Shown: one piece after another, positions 1-12,412 of the stretch | How positions within the stretch are numbered: the stretch's first letter is position 1 | Layout of the letters: every line of letters begins with the position of its first letter | Source: Acidobacteriota bacterium | GTDB lineage: Bacteria > Acidobacteriota > Terriglobia > Terriglobales > Acidobacteriaceae | Assembly: GCA_021819585.1 (NCBI GenBank) | Contig: JAKAQS010000003.1 | Location: forward strand, 1-48,684 | Length of the DNA: 48,684 bases | Direction: 5' to 3' | Position numbers and translations under genes: made by a program | The notes under the pieces: generated by a model | What the model was told of the DNA's origin: nothing | Database searches by the model: none | Seen by the model: the letters and a program-made list of their open reading frames with translations, nothing else

Positions 1-103
1 CCTGCGTCCCAGCGGCCGCGGAAGGGGTTCGCCAGGCTTCCTGCCTGCTGAACGCACCGAATCTGGATAGACCGGTTGACGCAACCGGCTGGATTGAAAA
101 CGA

Positions 104-595
104 TTATTCAACCGGATATCCCCGGCTCACCCAGTCGGTTCCAAAGTTGGTGGGTAGATAAAGCACCTTCACATTGGTGAAGCCCATCGTGATCAGTTGA
201 CGATACGCGGGGCTGACATTTGGGCAATGCGACCATGGGCAGCATCCACAATAGAGCACGATCAACTTTTTCCGGGGGTACGAGGCGACAGCGTGGCGCA
301 GGGAGATCAGTCCGTCGGGTTCCGATCCAGGCCCTGCGTACTGGGAGCCGGGAATGTGCGCCTCGTCAAAAAGGGTGCGAGAGCCAACTTGCAGCATGAG
401 CGGTTTGGAGGAAGAGGTCAGCATGTGGGCCAACGTTGCCGGCTGCATCAATGCTGATTCCGGAATGGATAGTGCGCTTCCGGAGCCGTATCCGAGGATC
501 TGGGCGAAGCTGGAACGGTATCCGGGTAGAAACAGAAGAAGAAGGGTGGCAAAGGTGGTAAACAGGCGCCGGCGTGTACGGAGATCAGAACGCAT
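104..595 (-). CDS. Rhodanese-like domain protein with N-terminal signal/TM segment
   Basis: ORF 163 aa; hydrophobic N-terminus (FTTFATLLLLFLPGYRSSFAQ), then rhodanese-like LMLQVGSRTLFDEAHIPGSQYAGPG...KLIVLYCGCCPWSHCPN...MGFTNVKVL. Confidence 0.8.
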   Translation of the reverse strand: MRSDLRTRRRLFTTFATLLLLFLPGYRSSFAQILGYGSGSALSIPESALMQPATLAHMLTSSSKPLMLQVGSRTLFDEAHIPGSQYAGPGSEPDGLISLRHAVASYPRKKLIVLYCGCCPWSHCPNVSPAYRQLITMGFTNVKVLYLPTNFGTDWVSRGYPVE

Positions 596-1432
596 CTTGG
601 TTTCCCTTGGCTCAAGTATAGTTTAAACAACTACCAATAGCCGCCAGATTTGCACCGTAGATTCTAATGTTCGAACGGCGAGGTCTGCATCTGCGCCGCG
701 TGAGAGCTTCAAAGCTTTTTGGGCCTTTGCCAGGCAGTCCCGTAGCCGTGGCGGCTTTGTATTGCATAACACCTCTCTCCTGAAGGCCATGCATTCTGAA
801 GGAGTGCGGGCTTGTGCTCGCCTTGGGGCACGCCTCTGACATGGTTTGCGGCAACACATGGATGGAACAGGGCATCTTAACAGGAAACGTCGCTCGAACG
901 GTGAAGCGATGGTCTTTCTCGGCGATCATGAGCACGATCATCGGCGTGATCGCAGTAAAGACCCTGAAGTTTTCTTTGCGATCGCCGATATAGCTTGATA
1001 AGGAAGCTCTAATGTTGAATCGGAACGGGGCGAAGGCGCCGCCTCTGCCATGTTGAAGAATGTCCTGAGTCAATTGGGTTTGGTTGTCGGGAAGGGAAGT
1101 CGTTCTCGGCGCTACAAGGGATGGAAGGGTCCATCGCACGAGAGCAAAGGAGGGATGACTCCTTATTTTGCACTCAGAGTTCCACTTGTCCGGATCCTGG
1201 GAGGAATTCGAGGCCAGGGAGAGCGAGCATGAGAGTCGTCCATAGCAAGAAAACGCACCGATCATCGCCCGATATTTTTGGTCTAGCAACTTTCGTCATG
1301 CGATGGGGTTCGATGGAGATAGGTATCATAAGAGGTAAGCGCAAATAGCACGAAGAGAAAGATTTTTCATACGTTTGCCCGAACGCAACGCTGTGTCTGA
1401 GACATGACCGCCGAAAACTGAAAAGGGGTAGC

Positions 1433-2263
1433 TTGATGACAGGTTCGTGGACCGTAAGCAGTACTTCTCTGAGGCCGGAGAAGACCGCTGGGGACGGCGA
1501 TTCGGAGTTTTTGTTCCGCCCTCGCTTCGTCAGCCCTTGGTGCAGGTCGAGGTTCAAGCGATGTTTTGATGTAGGTTTGAGTTTTGTCCTTCTCATTCTC
1601 TTTTCCCCGCTGATGTTGCTGATCTCCTTCCTGATCAAAGCCACCTCCGAGGGTCCGGCATTGTTTCGCCAGAGGCGGGTTGGATTGAATCAGAAGAAGT
1701 TTGTGATCCTCAAGTTCCGAACGATGAAGATTCGCCGTCATCGGCCCGGGGATACGTTGACGGTGACCAGGCATGGCGACTCCCGCATGACAAAAGTAGG
1801 GAGCATCCTGCGGCGATTGAAGTTGGATGAGCTGCCGCAACTGATCAACGTGTTGCGCGGTGAGATGAGCTTTGTCGGCCCACGCCCGAAGCTTGCGGAA
1901 CACGAGCACCTTTGCATGCTTTGCCGGCCCGGGATTACGGGAGCCGCAACGCTCCTGTTCTCCAATGAAGAGCATCTGCTGCATGGCGTACCGGACGACT
2001 CCGTGGAGCATTATGTCGTGAATGTCCTGAACCCTGAAAAGTGCAGGCTGGACATCGAATACATGGAGACGGCGAACTTTGTCTCTGACTTGAAGATCAT
2101 CTGGCGCACCGTTTTTAAGCTGGGCAAACGGTCCCGGAATATTATCTCTTCCGATGCAGCCCGCTTTTTGAAGGCCAGGCATGGGCGTGAAAAGAGTGCC
2201 GCAAAGGTCTATGAGGTCGAACGGGCGGAGGCATTGAGAGACGATGCGCGACAGTCCGCATAG
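1433..2263 (+). CDS. Bacterial sugar transferase (undecaprenyl-phosphate sugar phosphotransferase family, short form)
   Basis: FKRCFDVGLSFVLLILFSPLMLLISFLIKATSEGPALFRQRRVGLNQKKFVILKFRTMK...LRRLKLDELPQLINVLRGEMSFVGPRP is typical of the sugar transferase family. Confidence 0.9.
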   Translation: MMTGSWTVSSTSLRPEKTAGDGDSEFLFRPRFVSPWCRSRFKRCFDVGLSFVLLILFSPLMLLISFLIKATSEGPALFRQRRVGLNQKKFVILKFRTMKIRRHRPGDTLTVTRHGDSRMTKVGSILRRLKLDELPQLINVLRGEMSFVGPRPKLAEHEHLCMLCRPGITGAATLLFSNEEHLLHGVPDDSVEHYVVNVLNPEKCRLDIEYMETANFVSDLKIIWRTVFKLGKRSRNIISSDAARFLKARHGREKSAAKVYEVERAEALRDDARQSA

Positions 2264-2377
2264 AGACTGTCTTCCTGATGCAAAGTCGGAAGATTAATCT
2301 TGAAGAGCTTTCTGTCTGCGCAAGGCTGTGGGGTCTGCTTATTGACCCATCTCGGAAGATGCTGTCACCCTTCCAAC

Positions 2378-2410
2378 GGCAGGCGGGTTTCCCGCCTGCC
2401 TCCGTTTTTT
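2378..2410 (+). terminator. Rho-independent terminator after the sugar transferase
   Basis: GGCAGGCGGG-TTT-CCCGCCTGCC stem (2378-2400), then TCCGTTTTTT; overlaps the stop codon of the convergent Wzi-like gene. Confidence 0.85.
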
Positions 2411-4262
2411 ACCGGCTCTGCTTCACGAAGTAGGTGAGCTGGATCGTGCTCACGACATCATGCTGTTGCCCGGTGGCGATCATGGGAGCCTTCCACATCT
2501 CGCCCTGGAGTGACGCCTTGACCTCCAGATTCCGCTTCGGCCGGAGCACGAAATCCAGGGAGAGATTGTTCTGGGTTGTCCCTCTGGGCAGAAAGTCATC
2601 GGCCACCTTTGCCTGGCGGTAGTGCAGTTGGATGAGCTGATCAGGTTTGGTGTGCCAGGTCACCCAGGCCTCCCCGCCCGTAGCTTCCCTGCCGATCCAG
2701 TCTCCCAGGATGTAGCCGTTGTTCGTGTACCCCTGCACATCGACGCTTTCCCACATCAGCAGCCGTCCGTTGTTGCTCTCCGGATCATGCACGTTGGTGG
2801 TGACTCCCTCGGCGCGGAGGTCCACTCGCGGCAAACCCGGCAGGCGGGCGATGTAGAAGCCCGGCCGCAATCCGGAGCGGCCCAGATTGCTGATGGGGAA
2901 GACGTTGTCATGAGCGAACGAGTCCAGATAAAGAGTGATCAGGTGGTTGTCCCAGGGCGTTCGCCAGGTGAAGTCGAAGGTGCTGAAACGCGCTCCCGGA
3001 TTGAGGGGTGAGAACTTGATGTTTGGCTGAGGGGCCGTGACGCTGAAGAAGCTGCGCAGGAACGTGCGCAGGTTGATGGGGACATTGCAGGTAGGCACAA
3101 TGGCGTCCGGCGTAGGCGGCACGGCGCACTTCTGTCCTTTGCCGCCCCAGATCACATCCCGCATGAAGCCGATCTCGATGTCCGGCGTTACCTTCATGCT
3201 GACCTTCTCCATGTGAATCCATGGGTCAAGGGGAAACTGGTGCCCTTGGAGATTGCCTATCATGAAGTCGTAACGGAAGAGGCCGAAGATGCGAGAGAGA
3301 CCGGGAATGTAGAGAGGCTCCACGCGATTGATCTGGAAGCTGTAAATGTTCTCGGCGTTATTGGACCAGGCCATGCTCGCGCCTTTGGCGGGACCGAGCC
3401 ACTGGTCGCTTTTGCCAAAAGAGACCTCATGCCCCCAGATATGAGCGGACGCACTGGCCTCGACCACCCGCGAGATTGTCTGCGACGGGATGATTCCCGC
3501 CGGGATGGTGGTCTGGGGCACATCCGGCGTCTCGTCGATCGCAGCCAATTGTGCTGCGACCGATGCGGAGTAGCCAATGGCCGAGGGAGCCTCCTGGAAC
3601 TCACTGCGAACAAACAGGCTGAACCGTCCATCGCGAGCCTCGGCGCTGAAGCCGGTCAAGTTGTTGAAGCCCGGCTCGTCGGGCCGTCCGTAGTCGTTCA
3701 CAATCGTCTGGCCGAAGTGAAAGCTGTCATTGAGAATATTGCCATCGATCTGGCGAAGGCGGGTATACACGGTGGCCGTGCGCAGATAGACCTTCGAGTC
3801 GCTGTTCAACTCGGGAGCAAGTTCCTTGCGCAGGCGCGCATTGATCTCGACGGCCTCCGGGGGCGCGTAGACCGATTGCAGCGCATCCTGCGAGAGTTCC
3901 AGCATGTAGGCCAGCGAAGCGCGCGTCCAGGGCCTCATGCCAAGGTAAGCGGTGGGAAGATACCCCAGGTAGTACAAACGCAGGGCCGCGGTGTAGATCC
4001 AGCTATCCACAGGAATATACGAGGAACCAATCGAACTGGAGGATGTCTCCGCCACCTCGGTATGGGACGGCGCCATCGGGCCCGTCTGGCCCAGCAGGGA
4101 GGTGGAAGTCAGAGCCGCTGCAAGCAGGACAAGTGCAGCTCGGCGGATCCGCATGTTCCGTGGGCGTTGCAGGCGAAGAAGCTGTCCTGGTGCAACCTCC
4201 TGGACCGTCGGCAAAGCCTCCACGTCCGGGAGTTCAAGCAAGGGATTGGTCATCGGGCCCAA
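2409..4262 (-). CDS. Capsule assembly Wzi-family outer membrane protein; true start possibly about 4154 (MRIRRAALVLLAAALTSTSLLGQ)
   Basis: Signal peptide, then long beta-barrel-like protein with VSFGKSDQWLGPAKGASMAWSNNAENIYSFQINRVEPLYIPGL and FTWRTPWDNHLITLYLDSFAHD, resembling the Wzi family. Confidence 0.75.
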   Translation of the reverse strand: MGPMTNPLLELPDVEALPTVQEVAPGQLLRLQRPRNMRIRRAALVLLAAALTSTSLLGQTGPMAPSHTEVAETSSSSIGSSYIPVDSWIYTAALRLYYLGYLPTAYLGMRPWTRASLAYMLELSQDALQSVYAPPEAVEINARLRKELAPELNSDSKVYLRTATVYTRLRQIDGNILNDSFHFGQTIVNDYGRPDEPGFNNLTGFSAEARDGRFSLFVRSEFQEAPSAIGYSASVAAQLAAIDETPDVPQTTIPAGIIPSQTISRVVEASASAHIWGHEVSFGKSDQWLGPAKGASMAWSNNAENIYSFQINRVEPLYIPGLSRIFGLFRYDFMIGNLQGHQFPLDPWIHMEKVSMKVTPDIEIGFMRDVIWGGKGQKCAVPPTPDAIVPTCNVPINLRTFLRSFFSVTAPQPNIKFSPLNPGARFSTFDFTWRTPWDNHLITLYLDSFAHDNVFPISNLGRSGLRPGFYIARLPGLPRVDLRAEGVTTNVHDPESNNGRLLMWESVDVQGYTNNGYILGDWIGREATGGEAWVTWHTKPDQLIQLHYRQAKVADDFLPRGTTQNNLSLDFVLRPKRNLEVKASLQGEMWKAPMIATGQQHDVVSTIQLTYFVKQSR

Positions 4263-4445
4263 TCGAGAGTCCTCGTTTCAGCAGTCGTCTTGGGGGTTGC
4301 TTCTCCGGCGCGATCGAGGCCGATCAGCTTGAGCGTCTGCCGTTCTCCGAAGATAGTATACGTCCTGCTCCGCGAACGATCCCACGGCAAATAGGAATCT
4401 GCGCTCTCGAAGTTCCGGCGCGTTGTGCCGATAGCTGCATGAGCC

Positions 4446-5117
4446 ATGGACCAGCGACCTCATGATACCGGCGCCTGGAGCGTCTATGCGGGTTGGGAGG
4501 AGGAAGACGCAGCGAGCCGGGAAGTTCGCTGGGAGCTCGCTGAGCCGTCATGCCCGGGCTCGCTCAACAACCAGATCGAGCAGTTGTTCGGAAAGGACTG
4601 CGAGATCGCTGTAAGCTTCTTCGAGACGATTTGGAGAGATGGCCTGGAGGCTGTTCTTGAAGGCTGGGGAGTTCAAAGGGCCAAGCAGGCTCGCGTCCAA
4701 TGCCAGGATGGCAACAGCGAGTCCAGCGGAGAGATTTTCCCGTTTTGGGCCTTGCATGGTCTCCTGCCCTCCATGTGGACGCAGACGCCGGCGCGCCCGG
4801 CGAGCTCGAATTCTCAATCTGGCGCTGCTGCACCCGCAATCGAGGACATGGGCTGCCGTGCTCCAGACGCCTCCCTTGCAGACTCGCAAGAGATGCTGTT
4901 ACCGATGACCGAAGAGCGAGCTTGCCGGATTCTGAAGGTGAGCCGGGAGAGCAGGCGCATCGAGATCAGAGCAGCCTATCATGGCATGGCTGGCCAGTGG
5001 CATCCAGACCGGAGAGGCACGGAGTCTCAAGATCTACAGAGGTTGGCGAACCGGCAGATGGCGAGGATCAACGAGGCGTATCGGTTCCTGCGCGGCGCGC
5101 CTGCCAGTCTGGGTTGA
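4446..5117 (+). CDS. Protein with C-terminal J-domain-like region
   Basis: C-terminal ACRILKVSRESRRIEIRAAYHGMAGQWHPDRRGTESQDLQRLANRQMARINEAYRFLRG contains the HPD motif and helix pattern of J domains; N-terminus not recognised. Confidence 0.6.
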   Translation: MDQRPHDTGAWSVYAGWEEEDAASREVRWELAEPSCPGSLNNQIEQLFGKDCEIAVSFFETIWRDGLEAVLEGWGVQRAKQARVQCQDGNSESSGEIFPFWALHGLLPSMWTQTPARPASSNSQSGAAAPAIEDMGCRAPDASLADSQEMLLPMTEERACRILKVSRESRRIEIRAAYHGMAGQWHPDRRGTESQDLQRLANRQMARINEAYRFLRGAPASLG

Positions 5118-5225
5118 TCCGCCCGTCTGGCCCTGGTTTGGGCGATCTCCGCCGGCGTTTCGGGCTCTGTTCGAGAGTTCGGCTTGGATCGGCGTTTGGC
5201 GCCCGATCCTGCCCCGGTCTCCGCC

Positions 5226-5246
5226 CAGTGAGTCAGTGAGTCAGTG
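5226..5246. repeat. Short tandem repeat, period 8 (CAGTGAGT), about 2.6 copies
   Basis: CAGTGAGT CAGTGAGT CAGTG read directly. Confidence 0.8.
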
Positions 5247-5378
5247 TTGCATTTGCGGGATGGCCTGTAGCATACTCGAGGGCATGGTCTTCTGCTGCAC
5301 CAACGCGGCTCGAATGCACGTGGATATGCCCATGTGTCGATGCTCGTGGGTGCGTGCCGGAACGGTCTGATGCGCTAG

Positions 5379-7918
<2,540 letters not shown>

Positions 7919-8057
7919 GCCGAGAGCCGGGGCGCCAGGGAGCCACCCAGACAAAGACCCGGCGCAGTTCGAACGGAATTCTTCTTCCTCGGGCCTGCTG
8001 CCCGGGCCTTCTTCGAATGAAGGGGGGATCGGGACGCGCCGCAGCCGGCCATTCTCT

Positions 8058-8086
8058 AAAAAAAAAGACCACGGGGCCGTGTTGTC
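8058..8086 (-). terminator. Orphan minus-strand intrinsic-terminator-like hairpin
   Basis: Minus strand GAC-AA-CACG-GCCC-CGTG-GTC followed by TTTTTTTTT (A9 on plus, 8058-8066); no convincing minus-strand gene upstream. Confidence 0.5.
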
Positions 8087-8174
8087 CGCCGCGTACCTCC
8101 CTATAATGGACCCTGAACACCGCCAGTCCAGGCGACACGCTGGTTAAGCCCTTTTCCTGATCTGTACCTGCCTG

Positions 8175-9188
8175 ATGAATATCAAAGAAGTTGCTAAGCT
8201 CGCCCGGGTCTCTACCGCTACTGTATCGCGGACCATGAATCTCTCCGAGAAGGTGCGCCCGGAGACAGCCAAGCGGGTGCTGCGAGCCATCGAGACGCTG
8301 AACTTCCATCCGGACACCAATGCCAGAGCGCTGGGTTCGGGGCGAAGCAACCTCTACGGCCTAATCATCTCCGACATCACCAATCCATTTTTCCCGGAAC
8401 TGGTGAAGTCGTTTGAGGATATTGCGGTGCGGCACCGGCAGGAGGTGCTGGTCAGCAACACCAACTATGAACCAGAACGGATGAAGATTTGTGTGCAGCG
8501 CATGTTGCAACGCCGGGTGGAAGGGGTTGCCATCATGACCTCAGAGATGGATGACCACCTGATCGAGGACTTCCGCCGCATGCATATTCCCATGGTGTTT
8601 CTGGACTCGGGCACGCCTGAGCCCGGCGTCAGTTGCGTCCGGCTGGACTACTCGGCGGGTGTGGATGCGGCGATGCGGCACCTGATCAAGCTGCGGCACA
8701 AACGCATTGCCTTTCTGACCGGCCCCCTGAAACTGGCTTCGGCGCAGGCCCGCTACAAGGCTTTTCTGGAGAGTACGGCGCGGCATCGCCTGGATACCAG
8801 CCCCGAACTGATTCAGGAAGGGAATCACCAGATGGAAGGCGGCCGTGAAGCGATGCGGCGGGTTCTCTCTTCGCGTCGGCGGCCGACCGCCGTGTTGGCG
8901 TCCAACGATCTGACCGCGATCGGCGCCATGGGAGCGATTGCGGAGGCTGGACTGCGCGTACCCGAGGACATCTCGGTGATTGGGTTTGACGATATTCAGA
9001 TGAGCGCCTTTGTTTCGCCGCCACTCACCACGGTGGCTATGCCCCGCGCTAAGATTGCCGCAGCCGCGTTTCATGCCTTGTTTCGAGAAGAGTCTCCGCG
9101 AGCGGCAAAGTCCCTCAAAGGCGAGATGCACATCATTCAGCCTGCATTGGTCTTGCGCAAGTCCACCGGGCCGGCTCGGCGCAAGTAA
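8175..9188 (+). CDS. LacI-family transcriptional regulator
   Basis: MNIKEVAKLARVSTATVSRTMNLSEKVRPETAKRVLRAIETLNFHPDTNARALGSGRSNLYGLIISDITNPFF. Confidence 0.95.
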   Translation: MNIKEVAKLARVSTATVSRTMNLSEKVRPETAKRVLRAIETLNFHPDTNARALGSGRSNLYGLIISDITNPFFPELVKSFEDIAVRHRQEVLVSNTNYEPERMKICVQRMLQRRVEGVAIMTSEMDDHLIEDFRRMHIPMVFLDSGTPEPGVSCVRLDYSAGVDAAMRHLIKLRHKRIAFLTGPLKLASAQARYKAFLESTARHRLDTSPELIQEGNHQMEGGREAMRRVLSSRRRPTAVLASNDLTAIGAMGAIAEAGLRVPEDISVIGFDDIQMSAFVSPPLTTVAMPRAKIAAAAFHALFREESPRAAKSLKGEMHIIQPALVLRKSTGPARRK

Positions 9189-9331
9189 CAGGGGCACTGC
9201 GTCAACCTCGGAGCTGCGGGCGCCGCCGCCTTTGCGGCCCCTGCCGGCACTGCGCACAACCTTGGTATTCTCAAGTTATCGCCTCCGTTTTCAAATCCGC
9301 CGGGCTGGTCAACCTCGCCGTCTTCGAGCGG

Positions 9332-10423
9332 ATGTTCCACGCCACGCAACCGGAGTTGGCCGAGGTCCGCAACTTCCTGCTCCTGCAACACCCTCTAGCC
9401 TTGGGCACGGCCATCCATGCCACACCATTGATTGCGGCCATTCACGCCGTTATGCCGGAGGCCAGAGTGGCGGCCGCTGCCAGTGGGTTCGCTCTGGAGA
9501 TCCTGCGCCACAACCCGGGCCTGGAGACGCTGGTCTCCACCCCCAGCCCCTTGCACGAGATGCTGGCCGCAGCCAAGACGCTGGGCCGCGCCAGGCCGTT
9601 CGGCCGCGAGCCGCATGCCGTTCTGCTCACCACGGGCAACGAGCGCTCACGGGTGATTCTCTCCGCCTTGCTGGCGGGCAGTCCCGTGCGCGCCGGTTTC
9701 ACGCTGCTGCCGGAGCTCGCAGCCGCCCATCTCCGCTTCGACCCTCGTCTGAGCCAAATCGCCAACAATCTACGCATCCTGGATATGCTCGGCCACGGAC
9801 CGGCGCTGCTGGAGCAACTGCGGGCGAATCCTGACTTTCTTGAACCGCAGGTCTTTCCATCCTCTGTGGATCTGAGCGCCGCGCATCGCCTCCTGCGCGA
9901 GCATGACGTGGATGAGCAGGAACCCATAGCGGTCTTTATCACCCAGACCAGCCCCACGCAGCGAAAGTCCTGGCGTGCGGAGCGCTTTCGCGCCGTGGCG
10001 GAGACACTGCGCCGTGGGTATGCGATGCAGATCGTCTTTGCGGGCACGGGCGCGGAGGCTCCGGCCATTGACGCCCTGCGTGCCGGCCTGAGCTTTTCTA
10101 CCGCCAACCTGGCGGGTCAAACCCACCTCCGGGAGCTGGCGGCGATCCTGTCGCTTGCCGATGTCGCGCTGACTCTGGATACCGGCCCCATGCACCTGGC
10201 CCGGGCCGTGCGGCTTCCCATGGTGATCATTGCCCCAGCCTGGTCGCCTGAGGTCGAGTGGCTTCCGCTCAACAACCCCCGGGCCAGGATCCTCAAAAAC
10301 GCCGACCTTCCCAGCGCGCCACCGGACTACATCATTGATGAGGTCAGTGTGGATGAGGTGGAGCAAAACCTCAACGAGCTGTTGCGGATCTATCCTCCGC
10401 GTGCCTTCAACGGCCGGGTTTAG
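9332..10423 (+). CDS. Glycosyltransferase family 9 (heptosyltransferase-like)
   Basis: LGTAIHATPLIAAIHAVMPEARV...FITQTSPTQRKSWRAERFRAVAETL...LRELAAILSLADVALTLDTGPMHLARAVRLPMVIIAPAWSPEVEWLP. Confidence 0.85.
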   Translation: MFHATQPELAEVRNFLLLQHPLALGTAIHATPLIAAIHAVMPEARVAAAASGFALEILRHNPGLETLVSTPSPLHEMLAAAKTLGRARPFGREPHAVLLTTGNERSRVILSALLAGSPVRAGFTLLPELAAAHLRFDPRLSQIANNLRILDMLGHGPALLEQLRANPDFLEPQVFPSSVDLSAAHRLLREHDVDEQEPIAVFITQTSPTQRKSWRAERFRAVAETLRRGYAMQIVFAGTGAEAPAIDALRAGLSFSTANLAGQTHLRELAAILSLADVALTLDTGPMHLARAVRLPMVIIAPAWSPEVEWLPLNNPRARILKNADLPSAPPDYIIDEVSVDEVEQNLNELLRIYPPRAFNGRV

Positions 10424-10425
10424 CA

Positions 10426-10441
10426 CCCCGCTCCAGCGGGG
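10426..10441. terminator. Short hairpin between convergent GT9 and aroA (weak terminator candidate)
   Basis: CCCCGC-TCCA-GCGGGG; no T-tract. Confidence 0.4.
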
Positions 10442-10477
10442 AGCCTTGGCTTGGAGTTGCGTGAAGACCGAAATGCC

Positions 10478-11788
10478 TTAGCGTAGTGCCAGCTCATTCA
10501 GCCAGACAAAGAACTCCGGGAATGAGATGCTGGCCGCCTCCGCGCCGCGAATCTCAGTCTCCCCGTCGGCTCGCAGGGCGGCTATGGAAAACGCCATGGC
10601 GATGCGGTGGTCCAATCCAGAGTCGATGACTCCGCCGTGCAGACGCTGTCCTCCGGGAATATCCATTCCATCTTCCAGTTCGGTCACCGCCGCGCCCATG
10701 GCGCGCAGATTCTTCACCACCAGCGCAATGCGATCGCTCTCTTTGACGCGCAGTTCTCTGGCGTCGCGGATTCGCACGCCTCCCTGGGTATACGGCGCAA
10801 TCGCCGCAATCACCGGGAGTTCATCGATCAACTGGGCCGCCTGCTCGCCGGCAATGTCAATGCCAAGCAGAGCGCGGCCTCGATTCACCTGGATGGTCCC
10901 CGCCATCTCCCCATGGGTCTCCTGCACGTCCAACACCTTGATGTTTCCGCCCATCGCCGAGATCACATCCAGCATTGCCGCGCGGGTAGGGTTCATTCCC
11001 AGCGCATCCAGCACCAGGTTGGAGTCCTCAAAGAGCAGCGCCGCGCAAAGAAAGAATGCCGCCGACGACATATCGCCGGGCACCGTCGCGTCGATGGCGG
11101 TCAGATGTTGTCCGCCGGCGATGGATAGCCGGCCGTTCTTGCGCTCCAGCGCCGCTCCAAAGGCTCGCAGGGCGTGCTCGCTGTGGTCTCGCGTCCGCAC
11201 CCGCTCCACAATGGAGGTGACGCCCTGCGCCTGCAACCCCGCAAAGAGCACCGCGGTCTTCACCTGCGCGCTGGCAATGGGCGTCTCAAAGTCGATTCCG
11301 GTCAGTTCGCCGCCATGCACCACCATGGGCGCGTGACCGCCGGTCAACTCGATCTTTGCTCCCATCTGCTGCAGCGGTTTGCGGATGCGCTCCATGGGAC
11401 GAACAGAGAGCGACTCATCTCCGACGAAGCGGAAGGAGCCCTTCTGCGCCGCCACCAGCCCCGCGAGCATGCGCATCGTCGAGCCGGAGTTGCCGCAGTC
11501 CAGGTCTCTGCTCGGATGGCGCAGCAAGCCACCGGTTCCGGTGACTTCGATCGTCTTGCCGATGGTCTCGATCTTGGCTCCCATGGCGCGCATGCAGCCC
11601 AGAGAGCTGTGCGGGTCGGCGCCGGTGGAGAAGTTCGTGAGCCGCGACGTTCCCGCGGCAAAGCCCGCCAACATGGCATAGCGATGCGAGATGGATTTAT
11701 CGCCCGGCAGCGTCACCGAGCCGCGGAAACCGCGCGCTGGAGAGACGATCACCGTGGAGCTGTTGGAGGAGTGCGGCAGGGAACTCAT
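10478..11788 (-). CDS. aroA: 3-phosphoshikimate 1-carboxyvinyltransferase
   Basis: GFRGSVTLPGDKSISHRYAMLAGFAAGTSRLTNFSTGADPHSS...LDCGNSGSTMRMLAGLVA...LRVKESDRIALVVKNLRAMGA. Confidence 0.97.
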   Translation of the reverse strand: MSSLPHSSNSSTVIVSPARGFRGSVTLPGDKSISHRYAMLAGFAAGTSRLTNFSTGADPHSSLGCMRAMGAKIETIGKTIEVTGTGGLLRHPSRDLDCGNSGSTMRMLAGLVAAQKGSFRFVGDESLSVRPMERIRKPLQQMGAKIELTGGHAPMVVHGGELTGIDFETPIASAQVKTAVLFAGLQAQGVTSIVERVRTRDHSEHALRAFGAALERKNGRLSIAGGQHLTAIDATVPGDMSSAAFFLCAALLFEDSNLVLDALGMNPTRAAMLDVISAMGGNIKVLDVQETHGEMAGTIQVNRGRALLGIDIAGEQAAQLIDELPVIAAIAPYTQGGVRIRDARELRVKESDRIALVVKNLRAMGAAVTELEDGMDIPGGQRLHGGVIDSGLDHRIAMAFSIAALRADGETEIRGAEAASISFPEFFVWLNELALR

Positions 11789-11845
11789 GCTGTTAGTTTA
11801 CTCAATCGGCGGACTCTTCCAGGCTCTGCTCCCGCAGATGCCCGG

Positions 11846-12412
11846 TCAATGTCCCGGAGGCGGATTATCCGGGTAGATCCGAATGTCCGGCACGCCGCGA
11901 TAGCGCTCGGCATAGTCCATTCCATAACCGATCACAAACTCGTTGGGTATCTTGAAGCAGGCGTAATCGGCTTCGATGGGCACCAAGCGCCGCTCGGGCT
12001 TATCCAGGCAGGTGGCGATCTTGAGCGACGCCGGACGATGCTGCAGCATCAGCCCGCGCAGATAGCTCAGTGTCAGTCCGGTGTCGAGGATATCCTCGAC
12101 CAGGATCACGTGCCGCCCTTCGATGGGGTTGTCGATATCCTTGATCATCTTCACTGCGCCGGAGGTTACCCGCGCCCTGCCGTAGCTGGACACCGCTACA
12201 AAGTCAAAGGTGTTGTCCACCTTGATCGAACGCGCCAGGTCCGCCAGAAAGATCGCAGCTCCCTTCAGCACGCCGATCAGCACGATCGACTGCCCCTTGT
12301 AGTCCTGGGAGATTTGATCGCCAACGGTCTTGACGCGCTCGGCGATCTGCTCCGCGGTGAGCAGAACATCCATCTCCTCGGGAGGAACAAAAGCAGGAAC
12401 TGTTATGACCAT
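11846..12412 (-). CDS. hpt: Hypoxanthine phosphoribosyltransferase
   Basis: LIGVLKGAAIFLADLARSI...FVAVSSYGRARVTSGAVKMIKDIDNPIEGRHVILVEDILDTGLTLSYL PRPP-binding motif. Confidence 0.95.
   Translation of the reverse strand: MVITVPAFVPPEEMDVLLTAEQIAERVKTVGDQISQDYKGQSIVLIGVLKGAAIFLADLARSIKVDNTFDFVAVSSYGRARVTSGAVKMIKDIDNPIEGRHVILVEDILDTGLTLSYLRGLMLQHRPASLKIATCLDKPERRLVPIEADYACFKIPNEFVIGYGMDYAERYRGVPDIRIYPDNPPPGH

Noticed and set aside
3213-4394. 393-aa plus-strand ORF antisense to the Wzi-like gene
   Set aside because: Shadow ORF with no recognisable domain; minus frame has signal peptide and Wzi-like motifs.
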